Below, piece by piece: positions 35,165-43,856 of a stretch of 64,000 nucleotides of DNA. The notes under the pieces were generated by a model. It saw only the letters and a program-made list of their open reading frames with translations. It made no database searches and was not told the DNA's origin. Numbering within the stretch: position 1 is the first letter of the stretch; each line of letters opens with the position of its first letter. The stretch comes from JAIXWP01 sp041391745. GTDB lineage: Bacteria; Bacteroidota; Bacteroidia; Flavobacteriales_D; Sanyastnellaceae. Location of the stretch: NCBI GenBank assembly GCA_041391745.1, contig JAWKNK010000004.1, forward strand, positions 1 to 64,000, read 5' to 3'. The translations under genes and the position numbers were made by a program.

Positions 35165-36390
35165 CGAGTCTTAAGCGTTAGGATGGTTACTACTGCGAGC
35201 ATGATTCCGATAATCCAAAATCTTGAAACGATTTTAGACTCGTGAAATCCTTTTTTCTGATAGTGGTGGTGCAATGGAGACATCAAGAAAATTCGGCGAC
35301 CTTCTCCATATTTTTTTCGTGTGTATTTGAAATAGGAAACCTGAATCATAACTGACAGATTTTCTATCAAGAAAATTCCACACAATACTGGTATGAGCAA
35401 TTCCTTGCGAATAGCAATGGCGAACGTTGCGATGATTCCACCGAGCGCCAGACTTCCAGTGTCGCCCATGAATACTTGAGCGGGGTATGAGTTATACCAA
35501 AGGAAACCAACACACGCACCTACAAATGCCGCAATGAAAATGGTGAGCTCACCACTATGCGGTATGTACATTATGTTGAGGTAATCCGCAAAAATGTAGT
35601 TACCCGAGACATATGCGAGTATGGCCAGTGTTACTCCTATTATAGCACTAGTTCCAGTAGCTAAGCCGTCAATGCCGTCTGTTATGTTTGCACCGTTTGA
35701 TACCGCAGTTACAATGATTACTACAACCAGAGTAAATACAATCCATAATGTGGTTGGACTTTCAATTGAATCTGGAACCAACCAAGCGTAGTCGAACTCA
35801 TTATCTTTTACAAAAGGAATTGTAGTCTTTAAACTTTTTTCCTCTTCCCACATAGAAGCGTCGTTGGCTTGACTGGCTGTGTTGAATGTTGTAGGTGTAT
35901 CAGCAATTTTTTCTTTGATGGTCACGCTGTCGTTCCAGTAAAGCATGCTGGCTACAATGACACCCACACCAATTTGCCCAATGATTTTGGAGGTTCCAGC
36001 GAGTCCCTTTTTATCTTTCTTAAATACTTTTATATAATCATCCAAAAATCCAACGATACCCAGCCAAATGGTAGCGATGATCATAGTTTGGATGTACACA
36101 TTAGTTAGATCTGCAAAAAGAATTGTCGGAAGAAGAATCGCTGCAAGAATGATTAGTCCACCCATAGTTGGAGTTCCTGATTTCTCCATTTGCCCATCCA
36201 GACCTAAATCACGAATGGTCTCACCAACTTGTTTTTTTCTCAACCATTTGATCAATGATTTACCAAAAAGAAGTGAAATGACAAGCGATAAAATCACGCT
36301 CATTGCCGCACGAAATGAGATGTACTGGAATAGACCAGCACCAGCTAAATCATAGGCTTTGTCGAGGTATGTAAATAGATGGTATAGCAT
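35161..36390 (-). CDS. mraY: Phospho-MurNAc-pentapeptide-transferase MraY
   Basis: A 409-residue multi-pass enzyme with PTMGGLIIL, the catalytic DD in FLDDYIKVFKKDKKG, NITDGIDGLATG, FMGDTGSLALGG and the C-terminal SPLHHHYQKKG. It makes lipid I. It is about 50 residues longer than the E. coli enzyme because of a loop (about 150-205, from SVTIKEKIADTP to DYAWLVPDS) that is usual in Bacteroidota. The start overlaps the murE stop by one base. Confidence 0.96.
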   Translation of the reverse strand: MLYHLFTYLDKAYDLAGAGLFQYISFRAAMSVILSLVISLLFGKSLIKWLRKKQVGETIRDLGLDGQMEKSGTPTMGGLIILAAILLPTILFADLTNVYIQTMIIATIWLGIVGFLDDYIKVFKKDKKGLAGTSKIIGQIGVGVIVASMLYWNDSVTIKEKIADTPTTFNTASQANDASMWEEEKSLKTTIPFVKDNEFDYAWLVPDSIESPTTLWIVFTLVVVIIVTAVSNGANITDGIDGLATGTSAIIGVTLAILAYVSGNYIFADYLNIMYIPHSGELTIFIAAFVGACVGFLWYNSYPAQVFMGDTGSLALGGIIATFAIAIRKELLIPVLCGIFLIENLSVMIQVSYFKYTRKKYGEGRRIFLMSPLHHHYQKKGFHESKIVSRFWIIGIMLAVVTILTLKTR

Positions 36391-37853
36391 TATATGGAAA
36401 GACTGGTTAAGGTTTCTAATGCGATTTGATAATCATCGAATGGATGTTTCACTCCATTGATTTCTTGATATTTTTCATGACCCTTTCCGGCAATCAAAAT
36501 GATGTCGCCAGGGTTGGCTAGTGAACAAGCCGTGCGAATAGCTTCTCTGCGATCCACAATCATAAGGGTCTTGCGCATGAGGATTGGATCGAGGCCTGCT
36601 TTCATATCGTTGATAATGGCTTCAGGTTCTTCGCTGCGAGGATTGTCGCTTGTGAGTAGTGTGCGCTCTGAGCATTCAGCTGCGATCTTCGCCATCACTG
36701 GACGCTTCGTCTTGTCGCGATCGCCGCCGCACCCAACAAGTGTGATTACATTCTCGTTGCCACTGCGTATGTCTTTAATTGTGTCTAATACATTTTGCAA
36801 TGCATCTGGAGTGTGCGCATAGTCAACAATTACCGTCTTGTTATCTTGACTTGTGAAGTATTGGAATCTGCCCTGTGGGGCCTCAACAGTGCTCAGAGCG
36901 GTGAGCACTTCAAGTTTGTCAAAACCTAGTTCTACGCATGTTGCGTAAACAACCAAGACGTTGTATGCATTAAATCCACCGATTAGTCTCGTGTATAACT
37001 CCTGACTATCTATTGATAAATGCAAACCACTAAAAGAATTTTCTAGAACTTTCGCACGATAGGTCGCCATGCTTTGTAGTGCATAGGACTTGTGTTTTGC
37101 CTTGCAGTTTTGAAGCATAAACTCTGCATGTCTATCATCATTATTGATGAGGGCAAAACCATTCGAAGGAAGAATGTCAAAGAGAATTTTTTTCGCTTTG
37201 ATATACTCATTGAATGTTCCGTGATAGTCGAGATGGTCGTGGGTGATGTTTGTGAAAAGACCACCTTTGATGTTCGTTCCAGTCAAGCGATGCTGGTGCA
37301 AAGCGTGCGATGAAGCTTCAATAAAACAATGTGTACAACCCGCCTTTACCATTTCTGCAAACAGCTTCTGAATGCTAATGGCATCAGGAGTGGTATGCGT
37401 TGAAGGAAGTGCGTGATCATGAATTTTATTTACAACGGTGGAAATGAGTCCGGCTTTCTTTCCTAGCTTTTGTGCAATGGTGTAAAGAAGTGTGGCTGTT
37501 GTCGTTTTTCCGTTCGTTCCGGTAACAGCAATGATTTCTAATTTCTCGCTTGGATTATCATAAAAGTTGGATGCGATATAGCCAAGAGCTTCTGCGCTAT
37601 TGCCCACTTTTACATAAGAAACATTTTCATGAATTTCAGAGGGCAATGTCTCACAAATAATTGCTGAAGCACCGCTTTGAATTGCTTTATCAATAAAGTT
37701 GTGTCCATCTACCGTCACGCCTTTCACTGCAACGAATGCATGTAGTGGTTTTACAGAACGACTATCCATGGAAATACCTTCGATAGCCTTATTCGTAGAA
37801 CCAACCACATCTAAAATGCGTGCACGATATAATATGTCTTTTAAAAGCTTCAC
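36390..37853 (-). CDS. murE: UDP-MurNAc-tripeptide synthetase MurE (meso-DAP adding)
   Basis: The 487-residue ligase has ATP loop VTGTNGKTTTATLL, NITHDHLDYHG, DYAHTPDALQNVL and the C-terminal SDNPRSEEP. The DNPR motif is the known signature for meso-diaminopimelate rather than lysine, so the peptidoglycan should be of the DAP type. It overlaps the ftsI stop by four bases. Confidence 0.96.
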   Translation of the reverse strand: MKLLKDILYRARILDVVGSTNKAIEGISMDSRSVKPLHAFVAVKGVTVDGHNFIDKAIQSGASAIICETLPSEIHENVSYVKVGNSAEALGYIASNFYDNPSEKLEIIAVTGTNGKTTTATLLYTIAQKLGKKAGLISTVVNKIHDHALPSTHTTPDAISIQKLFAEMVKAGCTHCFIEASSHALHQHRLTGTNIKGGLFTNITHDHLDYHGTFNEYIKAKKILFDILPSNGFALINNDDRHAEFMLQNCKAKHKSYALQSMATYRAKVLENSFSGLHLSIDSQELYTRLIGGFNAYNVLVVYATCVELGFDKLEVLTALSTVEAPQGRFQYFTSQDNKTVIVDYAHTPDALQNVLDTIKDIRSGNENVITLVGCGGDRDKTKRPVMAKIAAECSERTLLTSDNPRSEEPEAIINDMKAGLDPILMRKTLMIVDRREAIRTACSLANPGDIILIAGKGHEKYQEINGVKHPFDDYQIALETLTSLSI

Positions 37854-39967
37854 GATAATTCTATGGTGATGGATTTGTTGTTTTTTGATGAAGCGCCTGC
37901 AGTTACGGATTGGCGCTTAACTACACCGTGACCTACAACCTTTACTTTTATTCCTTCTTTTTCTAAAAGGAACAATGCATCTTGAAGGCCCATTCCAACT
38001 ACATTCGGAACCGTCCCTTCTTTATGATTTCTCGGACTCAATTCAACTTCACTATGCTTGGAAGAAGTGGTGGAATATTCTGATTCCGTATTTCCTTTAA
38101 CTGGAATATTGAGTTGATCGAATACTGTTTTTAAATCTTTGGTATTACCATTTTTAGAAATGGGAACCAAGGCTTGTGCGAGTGCAAGTGAATCGGTCAA
38201 TTCAGGATTTTCATGGAATTCTAATTCGGTGGAATAGATTTTATCCGCCAATTCTTTGAATACTGGAGCAGCTACTGAACTTCCGTAATACAAACCGTTT
38301 TTCGGGTTGTGCACCACTACGATACATGAGTATTTCGGTGCCTCTGCAGGAAAGTAACCTACAAATGATCCTCGGAAATTGTTACGAGCTCCACTTCCAT
38401 AATTGAATCGAGCAGTACCCGTTTTACCTGCAACTTTATAAGGTGATTTTTTAAAAACGTTCTCCGCTGTTCCGCCTTCTTCCATCACACCTTCCATCAT
38501 TTTTTTGCATTCTTTCAGTGTGGAACTGGAACAAATTTTATCCTTAATTACTACTGGTTTTTTCTTTTCAATTGTTCTTCCACCTTTTCTAATTTCTTGA
38601 ACAAATAGTGGTCGGATATACTTTCCATCATTAGCTACTGCATTGTAGATTGAAAGGATTTGAAGAGGGGTAAATTGAGTTTCGTAGCCGATTGAAATCT
38701 GTGTCAAGCTCAATCCACTCCATCCTTTTTCTTTTGTTGTAGAATAAAGTTTTGGCTTGGTTTCACCTAGAATTTCCACACCTAGAGGTTCACCAATTCC
38801 GAACCCGTGAAGGATATCTAAGAATTTTTGTGGTTGACTGCTAAAACTTTTTTGTGCTAAAAGTGCCGTACCAACATTCGATGATTTTTCAAATACTTGC
38901 TCGGCAGTGATGGTGCCATTTCCACCCTTATCCGCATTCGAGTCACGAAGTTCTTGATTGTAAATGCGCAATACCCCATTGCCGGTAGCAACAGTGTCAT
39001 TCAAGTCAATTACGCCTTCTTCCAGCATAGCCATCATACTTGGAAGCTTGAATGTTGATCCTGGCTCAACACCTTGTGACACCGCCAGATTCAGCAACTC
39101 CTCATAATTTTCTGAAGTAGGGTTGTACGTCAAGTTTGCAATGGCTCTGACATATCCTGTTTCTACTTCCATCAAAACTGCGCATCCCCAGTCAGCTTGA
39201 CAAGCATTCAATTGACGAAGCAATGCATTATGCGCCACATCTTGCAAGTGCACATCTATAGTAGCTACAATATCACTTCCGGCTTCTGGCTCCTCAATGA
39301 AATCATCATTCATCGGGCGCCATGCACCGCCTGCCATTTTCTCTTGTTGTTGCTTTCCTTTTTTTCCAGCTAATACTTTGTCGTACGAAAGTTCTAACCC
39401 AACTTGATTGTCTTCACGATTGAGTCCAATCGTACGTGCAGCAAGCGATCCAAAGGGTTTCTTTCTTTTGCTTTTTTCAATAAAAATGAATCCACTTTTG
39501 TAGCGCCCTTTGTTGATGAAAGGCAGCTTCTTGATTTCTTGCAGCTGATTGTAATCTACGTTTTCAGCAAACTTGAAATAGCGATCGCCTTTTACTTTGG
39601 CGTTTTGAATCGATTTCTTGTATTCAGCTTTTGATTTATTGCCAAGGATTTTAGAAAAACCCATCGACAATGAATCTAATTTTTCACTGAAAAGTTTTTT
39701 ATCATAATTGGCTTTGCTATCCCATCTTACTTCGTAAACGGGCACACTGGTAGCGAGCAAACTTCCGTCGGACGAGTAGATTTGGCCTCGGGTCGGAGTA
39801 ATTTCAGCAATGCGATTGGCTTTACTGTCTCCAAGCTTCATTGCATCAGCATCAGGAAAAGCTTGAAGCATTACAATTTTTCCAAAAATGAAAAGTGCAA
39901 TCACCCCAAGGACCATTGCAATGCCATATGCTTTTTTTGAAACGTCTTTTGCCAACTGCTCCATCAT
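37850..39967 (-). CDS. ftsI: Septal transpeptidase FtsI (PBP3) with C-terminal PASTA domain
   Basis: A 705-residue class B penicillin-binding protein with an N-terminal membrane helix (about 15-35), dimerisation domain (TPTRGQIYSSDGSLLA), and the transpeptidase motifs STFK (S304), SSN and KTG (GKTGTARF). A single PASTA domain (about 643-705; GTVPNVVGMGLQDALFLLEK) closes it. PASTA on the septal PBP is usual in Bacteroidota and Firmicutes but absent from E. coli PBP3. It works with FtsW. Confidence 0.94.
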   Translation of the reverse strand: MMEQLAKDVSKKAYGIAMVLGVIALFIFGKIVMLQAFPDADAMKLGDSKANRIAEITPTRGQIYSSDGSLLATSVPVYEVRWDSKANYDKKLFSEKLDSLSMGFSKILGNKSKAEYKKSIQNAKVKGDRYFKFAENVDYNQLQEIKKLPFINKGRYKSGFIFIEKSKRKKPFGSLAARTIGLNREDNQVGLELSYDKVLAGKKGKQQQEKMAGGAWRPMNDDFIEEPEAGSDIVATIDVHLQDVAHNALLRQLNACQADWGCAVLMEVETGYVRAIANLTYNPTSENYEELLNLAVSQGVEPGSTFKLPSMMAMLEEGVIDLNDTVATGNGVLRIYNQELRDSNADKGGNGTITAEQVFEKSSNVGTALLAQKSFSSQPQKFLDILHGFGIGEPLGVEILGETKPKLYSTTKEKGWSGLSLTQISIGYETQFTPLQILSIYNAVANDGKYIRPLFVQEIRKGGRTIEKKKPVVIKDKICSSSTLKECKKMMEGVMEEGGTAENVFKKSPYKVAGKTGTARFNYGSGARNNFRGSFVGYFPAEAPKYSCIVVVHNPKNGLYYGSSVAAPVFKELADKIYSTELEFHENPELTDSLALAQALVPISKNGNTKDLKTVFDQLNIPVKGNTESEYSTTSSKHSEVELSPRNHKEGTVPNVVGMGLQDALFLLEKEGIKVKVVGHGVVKRQSVTAGASSKNNKSITIELS

Positions 39968-40392
39968 TCTTCCTCCTCAAAAAATCCAGGTTCAACATCG
40001 ATGAAGTTGGGAGGAGTGCGCAACTCCTTTAAGCCTAGGGCTTCTATATCGCGGGCCACACTACTTTGCTGCTTCTTTGTTTCAAGAATCGACATAGTAG
40101 TGTTGTATTCAGATCTCAACTCTTTGATATGCTTTTCAGTTTGCTGAATACTTCTATAAGTGTTTTCGAAGTAGTACATCAAAGTGATATGCAGGAAAAA
40201 GAGTATTGCAAGAAATCCGATGAATGGTAGGTGATTGATGAGACTTTCTCGAGTAAGGAATTCACCTCCCAACACGGTGCGAACCGAGCGAGCCATCCTT
40301 CCTTGTGCAGGAGAAGATGCCTTGGTAGAAGTTTCCTCCACGGGAACTTCTACTTCTTCCATAGGTTGAGTAGGTTCTTTGTACGTGTTCAT
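39964..40392 (-). CDS. ftsL: FtsL-like divisome protein
   Basis: A 142-residue bitopic protein with an acidic/Pro N-terminal cytoplasmic part, one membrane helix (about 54-73, FIGFLAILFFLHITLMYYF) and a coiled coil (about 78-115), then a short conserved tail (GLKELRTPPNFIDVEP). Size, topology and position between rsmH and ftsI identify it as the Bacteroidota FtsL counterpart. The 77-base gap to rsmH holds a 7-bp hairpin (TATTCGG/CCGAATA, 40426-40448) without a U-tract, possibly a processing or pausing site. Confidence 0.85.
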   Translation of the reverse strand: MNTYKEPTQPMEEVEVPVEETSTKASSPAQGRMARSVRTVLGGEFLTRESLINHLPFIGFLAILFFLHITLMYYFENTYRSIQQTEKHIKELRSEYNTTMSILETKKQQSSVARDIEALGLKELRTPPNFIDVEPGFFEEEE

Positions 40393-40469
40393 TCCTTAGG
40401 TCTCGCCTTAGATGTAGTCCAGGGCTATTCGGTTAGTCAGGCCGAATAATTGTTTTCATTTATTAATGC

Positions 40470-41363
40470 TCAGAGTTTTCTAGCTACTCTGAGTTTTGCA
40501 CTTCTAGCACGGGTGTTGCTTTGGATTTCTTCCTCTTTCGGCACAATTGGTTTTGATTGTAGCGGCGCCAACGGTCGAAGCAGGTTTCCGAAAAAATCCT
40601 TTTCTGGTTCTCCTGAAAAATTTCCGGTTTTCATGAAATCCTTTACCATTCTATCTTCCAATGAATGATAGCTGATCACGGACAGTCTGCCATCTGTGTT
40701 GAGTAGGTCGGCAGATTGTTGGAGAAAAGTTTTGAGTACTTCTAGCTCTTCGTTCACTTCAATGCGAAGCGCTTGAAAAACTTGAGCGTAGTATTTGTGC
40801 TCTTTTCCTTTTTGTGCGAATGATGAAATCACTTGCATCAATTCTCCACTTGTCTTGAGTGGGCGATGTGTAATAATGCGTTGAGCAACTTTGTAGGCTT
40901 GGTCTACTTCACCATAATTGCGAAGAATCATGGCAAGGGTTTTATCATCAGAATTGTTGATGATATCCGCAGCGGTTTTTTTTCTTTTCTGATCCATGCG
41001 CATATCCAATGGCGCATCGAATCGAATAGAAAAACCTCTGGATTCGGAATCAAACTGATGGCTACTTACTCCAAGGTCTGCAAGAATGCCGTCCACTTTT
41101 TTGTGGCCGCACATACGCACCCAATTTTTCATGAATTGAAAATTCTGATCTACCATAGTGAATCGCGGATCTTGAATTGCATTAGCAATCGCATCCGGAT
41201 CTTGGTCAAAGGCAATCAGTTTTCCGTCAGGTCCCAGTCTTTTCAAAATTTCGCGAGAATGACCTCCACCACCGAAAGTCACATCCACGTAAACCCCGTC
41301 AGGTTTAATGTTCAATCCATCGACCGATTCGTGTAACAGCACTGGTTGGTGGTAGCTCGTCAC
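40470..41363 (-). CDS. rsmH: 16S rRNA (cytosine(1402)-N4)-methyltransferase RsmH
   Basis: The 297-residue methyltransferase starts YHQPVLLHESVDGL and has the SAM-binding VDVTFGGGGHSREIL, ADLGVSSHQFD, AMILRNYGEVDQA and the C-terminal SYHSLEDRMVK and NTRARSAKLRVARK. It methylates C1402 in the ribosomal P site. It is second in the dcw operon, 14 bases after mraZ. Confidence 0.96.
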   Translation of the reverse strand: MTSYHQPVLLHESVDGLNIKPDGVYVDVTFGGGGHSREILKRLGPDGKLIAFDQDPDAIANAIQDPRFTMVDQNFQFMKNWVRMCGHKKVDGILADLGVSSHQFDSESRGFSIRFDAPLDMRMDQKRKKTAADIINNSDDKTLAMILRNYGEVDQAYKVAQRIITHRPLKTSGELMQVISSFAQKGKEHKYYAQVFQALRIEVNEELEVLKTFLQQSADLLNTDGRLSVISYHSLEDRMVKDFMKTGNFSGEPEKDFFGNLLRPLAPLQSKPIVPKEEEIQSNTRARSAKLRVARKL

Positions 41364-41377
41364 TGGCGATGTGATTT

Positions 41378-41854
41378 TTATTGGTTTAGTGATCCTAGAT
41401 CACGTTGCACCTGCTCGGCAAGTGCAGCGAAATCATTTTGATTGTCTTCTACCATTTGTTTGTGATTGGCTGCACTCCATATCTCCATCTTTTCCAATGC
41501 ACCCACTATCACTAATTCGTTATTCTTCTTCAAGTCGATGTCCGCGTAATCAAGCATGTTGGCAGGAAGCGATAAGCGACCCGCATTGTCCAACTCCAAT
41601 ACAGTAGCTCCATTTAAGAAGCGACGTTGGAATTCTAGGTGATTACGATTGTATCGATTGAGCTTGCTGAAATCCTCTTGGATGCGATCCCATTCTGGTT
41701 TCGGGTAGAGTACCAAACACTTCGAATAGATGTCGCGATTCAACACCAAGCCATGGTGAATAACCTCCTCCAGCTGCTTGCGCAACTTGGATGGAAAGAG
41801 CATTCTGCCCTTGTTGTCCACCTTAACTATATGTTCCCCTAAAAGGTTTAGCAT
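41378..41854 (-). CDS. mraZ: Transcriptional regulator MraZ
   Basis: A 158-residue protein with two SpoVT-AbrB (swapped-hairpin) domains: VDNKGRMLFPSKLRKQL (about 12-28) and LDNAGRLSLPANMLDYA (about 90-106). MraZ is the first gene of the dcw operon and a DNA-binding regulator of it in E. coli and Mollicutes. Boxes that fit its known target pattern lie 42-58 bases upstream of the start. The C-terminal extension ends LAEQVQRDLGSLNQ. Confidence 0.95.
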   Translation of the reverse strand: MLNLLGEHIVKVDNKGRMLFPSKLRKQLEEVIHHGLVLNRDIYSKCLVLYPKPEWDRIQEDFSKLNRYNRNHLEFQRRFLNGATVLELDNAGRLSLPANMLDYADIDLKKNNELVIVGALEKMEIWSAANHKQMVEDNQNDFAALAEQVQRDLGSLNQ

Positions 41855-41895
41855 GCTTGAGAAATCTCGAATCGGCTACGAAAATACCTCAATTT

Positions 41896-41912
41896 TCCCA
41901 CTTTTTACCACA
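41896..41912 (-). promoter_or_regulatory. MraZ-type operator upstream of mraZ
   Basis: On the minus strand TGTGGTAAAAAGTGGGA contains two GTGG boxes (GTGGT at 41911-41907 and GTGGGA at 41901-41896) with a 10-base period. Known MraZ sites are tandem GTGGG-like boxes with this helical spacing. The same 17 bases recur, inverted, at 42027-42043. Confidence 0.6.
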
Positions 41913-42026
41913 AAAGCGAGATTTTAACGAAATTGTTGATAAGTGAATGTGGAAAATTTTACTTGTGAAGAGGTTAATTGTGTCTAAATGGCTTGAAAAT
42001 AGGGTGTTTTGAAATTGAAATATCGC

Positions 42027-42064
42027 TGTGGTAAAAAGTGGGAGCTAAGTTGTGGATTGTGGGA
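42027..42064 (+). promoter_or_regulatory. Second MraZ-type box cluster facing the hydrolase-engB genes
   Basis: TGTGGTAAAAAGTGGGA (42027-42043) repeats the mraZ operator exactly but on the plus strand, and two more boxes follow: GTGGA (42052-42056) and GTGGGA (42059-42064). One further GTGGA is at 41949. The cluster lies 66 bases before the hydrolase ATG, so MraZ may control both directions. The rest of the 41855-42129 gap shows nothing else. Confidence 0.5.
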
Positions 42065-42129
42065 AAATGGCGGTTCCGAACTCTTGTACTTTTTTACCTA
42101 CATTCGCAAAAAAGCATTCGTCGATATCT

Positions 42130-42891
42130 ATGGATTACCAGATAAAAGAAGAGGGACAATTCAAATACATTGAAGCAGGTCAAGGAAAACCATTGATATT
42201 GCTTCATGGATTATTTGGAGCCCTGAGTAATTTTAGAGATGTAGTGGACTACTTCTCAAAGGAGTATACTGTTGTTATCCCAATGTTACCGCTCTATACT
42301 ATGCCCGTTTTGACTACTGGCGTAAAGAGTTTGTCGCACTTCCTCCGCGACTTCATTCAATATAAAAAATGGGATAAAGTGAACCTCCTCGGAAACTCAC
42401 TTGGAGGACACGTCGCATTAGTTTATACAAAAGAGCATCCTGAAAAAGTGAGCTCACTAATTCTCACGGCAAGCAGTGGCTTGTACGAAAATGCATTCGG
42501 ATCTTCTTTCCCTAGAAGAGAAGACAAAGAATTTATTCGTCAAAAAGTAGCTGTTACTTTCTACGATCCAAAGCACGCGACAGATGAATTGGTAGACGAA
42601 TGTTTTGAAGTAGTCAACGATAGAAATCGCGTGCTTAGAATTCTTGCTCTTGCAAAAAGCGCGATCCGTCACAATATGGCAAAGGACCTTCCAAACATGA
42701 GGATGCCTGCGTGTTTGATATGGGGAAAAAATGATACCATCACTCCTCCAGAAGTAGCCGAGGAATTCAATCAACTCCTTCCTAATTCAAAGCTTTTTTG
42801 GATTGATGAATGCGGACACGCACCAATGATGGAGCATCCGGAAACATTCAACACCATCCTCGATACGTGGATGAAGGAAAATGTGAAATAA
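42130..42891 (+). CDS. Alpha/beta-fold hydrolase
   Basis: A 253-residue hydrolase: oxyanion loop LLHGLFGALSN, nucleophile elbow GNSLGGHVAL, Asp in WGKNDTITPPE and His in CGHAPMMEHP form a complete triad. ATG 42130 (MDYQIKEEGQ) was chosen; the frame is open back to a GTG at 42052, but that stretch overlaps the MraZ-type boxes and has no family-like sequence. It resembles meta-cleavage hydrolases and is a common neighbour of mraZ and engB in Flavobacteriales. The substrate is unknown. Confidence 0.85.
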   Translation: MDYQIKEEGQFKYIEAGQGKPLILLHGLFGALSNFRDVVDYFSKEYTVVIPMLPLYTMPVLTTGVKSLSHFLRDFIQYKKWDKVNLLGNSLGGHVALVYTKEHPEKVSSLILTASSGLYENAFGSSFPRREDKEFIRQKVAVTFYDPKHATDELVDECFEVVNDRNRVLRILALAKSAIRHNMAKDLPNMRMPACLIWGKNDTITPPEVAEEFNQLLPNSKLFWIDECGHAPMMEHPETFNTILDTWMKENVK

Positions 42892-42899
42892 TAGTATTT

Positions 42900-43520
42900 A
42901 TGATTATCAGTGCTGAGTTTGTTACGTCGTCTGTGGATTGGGAAAAGTGCCCGCCTCCAAAATATTGGGAGGTAGCTTTTATAGGAAGAAGTAACGTAGG
43001 AAAGAGTAGCTTGATCAATCGCTTGACCAATAAGAAAGGTCTTGCGAAAACCTCTGGTAAGCCAGGAAAAACGCAAACCATCAATCATTTCATCATTAAT
43101 GAGCAAGTGCATAAGACTTGGTATCTCGTCGATTTACCAGGTTATGGTTATGCTAAAGTTTCAAAGTCTTCTCGATCGAAATGGGAGAAGTTTATTGCCG
43201 ACTATTTGCAACAAAGAGAAAATCTTTTTTGTACGATGGTGCTCATCGACTCGCGTCACGAACCTCAGAAAATTGATGTGGAGTTTGTGAATCAACTTGG
43301 TGAATGGGGCGTTCCTTTTGCAATTGTTTTCACCAAGGCTGACAAGCCAAAACCAGGTGCGCTTACGCGAAATGTCGAATTGTTTAAGGAAGCGCTGCTG
43401 GAGACTTTTACCGAACTCCCTAATATCTTCATTACCTCAGCAGATAATGGTATTGGTAAAGAAGAACTTCTTGCTTTTTTACTGGATGTGCCTAAGCATC
43501 CAATGCCTGAGATGTATTAA
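42900..43520 (+). CDS. engB: Ribosome-biogenesis GTPase EngB (YihA/YsxC)
   Basis: A 206-residue GTPase with G1 GRSNVGKSSLIN, G2 GKPGKTQTINHF, G3 DLPGYGYAKVS, G4 TKAD and G5 SADNGIG. It acts in 50S subunit assembly and is essential in many bacteria. ATG 42900 (MIISAEFVTSSVDW) matches family starts; it is eight bases after the hydrolase stop, so the two form an operon. Confidence 0.95.
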   Translation: MIISAEFVTSSVDWEKCPPPKYWEVAFIGRSNVGKSSLINRLTNKKGLAKTSGKPGKTQTINHFIINEQVHKTWYLVDLPGYGYAKVSKSSRSKWEKFIADYLQQRENLFCTMVLIDSRHEPQKIDVEFVNQLGEWGVPFAIVFTKADKPKPGALTRNVELFKEALLETFTELPNIFITSADNGIGKEELLAFLLDVPKHPMPEMY

Positions 43521-43550
43521 AAAAAAAGAGCTTATTTAAGCTCTAATTTT
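43521..43550. terminator. Bidirectional terminator between engB and gldC
   Basis: AGAGCTTA-TT-TAAGCTCT (43528-43545) is flanked by A-run 43519-43527 and by T-rich sequence on the right. The gldC stop codon (43532-43534) lies inside the stem. Confidence 0.8.
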
Positions 43551-43852
43551 TCCGCGTAATAATCACAAAAGTCTCGCATAGTATCAGCCATCTTTTTTTC
43601 TCCAGTGGCTTTTTCAAAACTATCGGCCAGTGTTAAGATGGTTTGATGCACAAAACGCTTCATCTCATCCACCTCCATTTCTTTATTCCAAAGATCAATA
43701 CGCAAGGTGTTGCGTTCTTCTTTGTCCCATACTGAAATGATCATGGCTTTGGCTTCCGCTGTTTTGCCGTTGTCTTTCGCGTTCCACATGATTTTTTCGG
43801 GAACATTATTTTCATCGAGGTCGATTTCAAATTTGATAGAGGTCTGCTTCAT
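43532..43852 (-). CDS. gldC: Gliding-motility protein GldC
   Basis: A 106-residue soluble protein with no signal peptide, starting QTSIKFEIDLDENNVPEKIMW and containing ARSVM-like WDKEERNTLRIDLWNKEMEVDEMKRF blocks, which match the GldC family (TIGR03515). It is a small cytoplasmic protein that promotes gliding in Flavobacterium and often follows gldB. It is four bases from gldB. Confidence 0.88.
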   Translation of the reverse strand: MKQTSIKFEIDLDENNVPEKIMWNAKDNGKTAEAKAMIISVWDKEERNTLRIDLWNKEMEVDEMKRFVHQTILTLADSFEKATGEKKMADTMRDFCDYYAEKLELK

Positions 43853-43856
43853 GCTA

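Noticed and set aside
40833..41336. 167-codon plus-strand frame opposite rsmH
   Set aside because: Antisense to a complete and conserved rsmH gene, with no promoter or family-like sequence.
42052..42129. GTG start that would extend the hydrolase by 26 residues
   Set aside because: The extension overlaps the GTGG box cluster and does not resemble hydrolase N-termini; ATG 42130 fits better.
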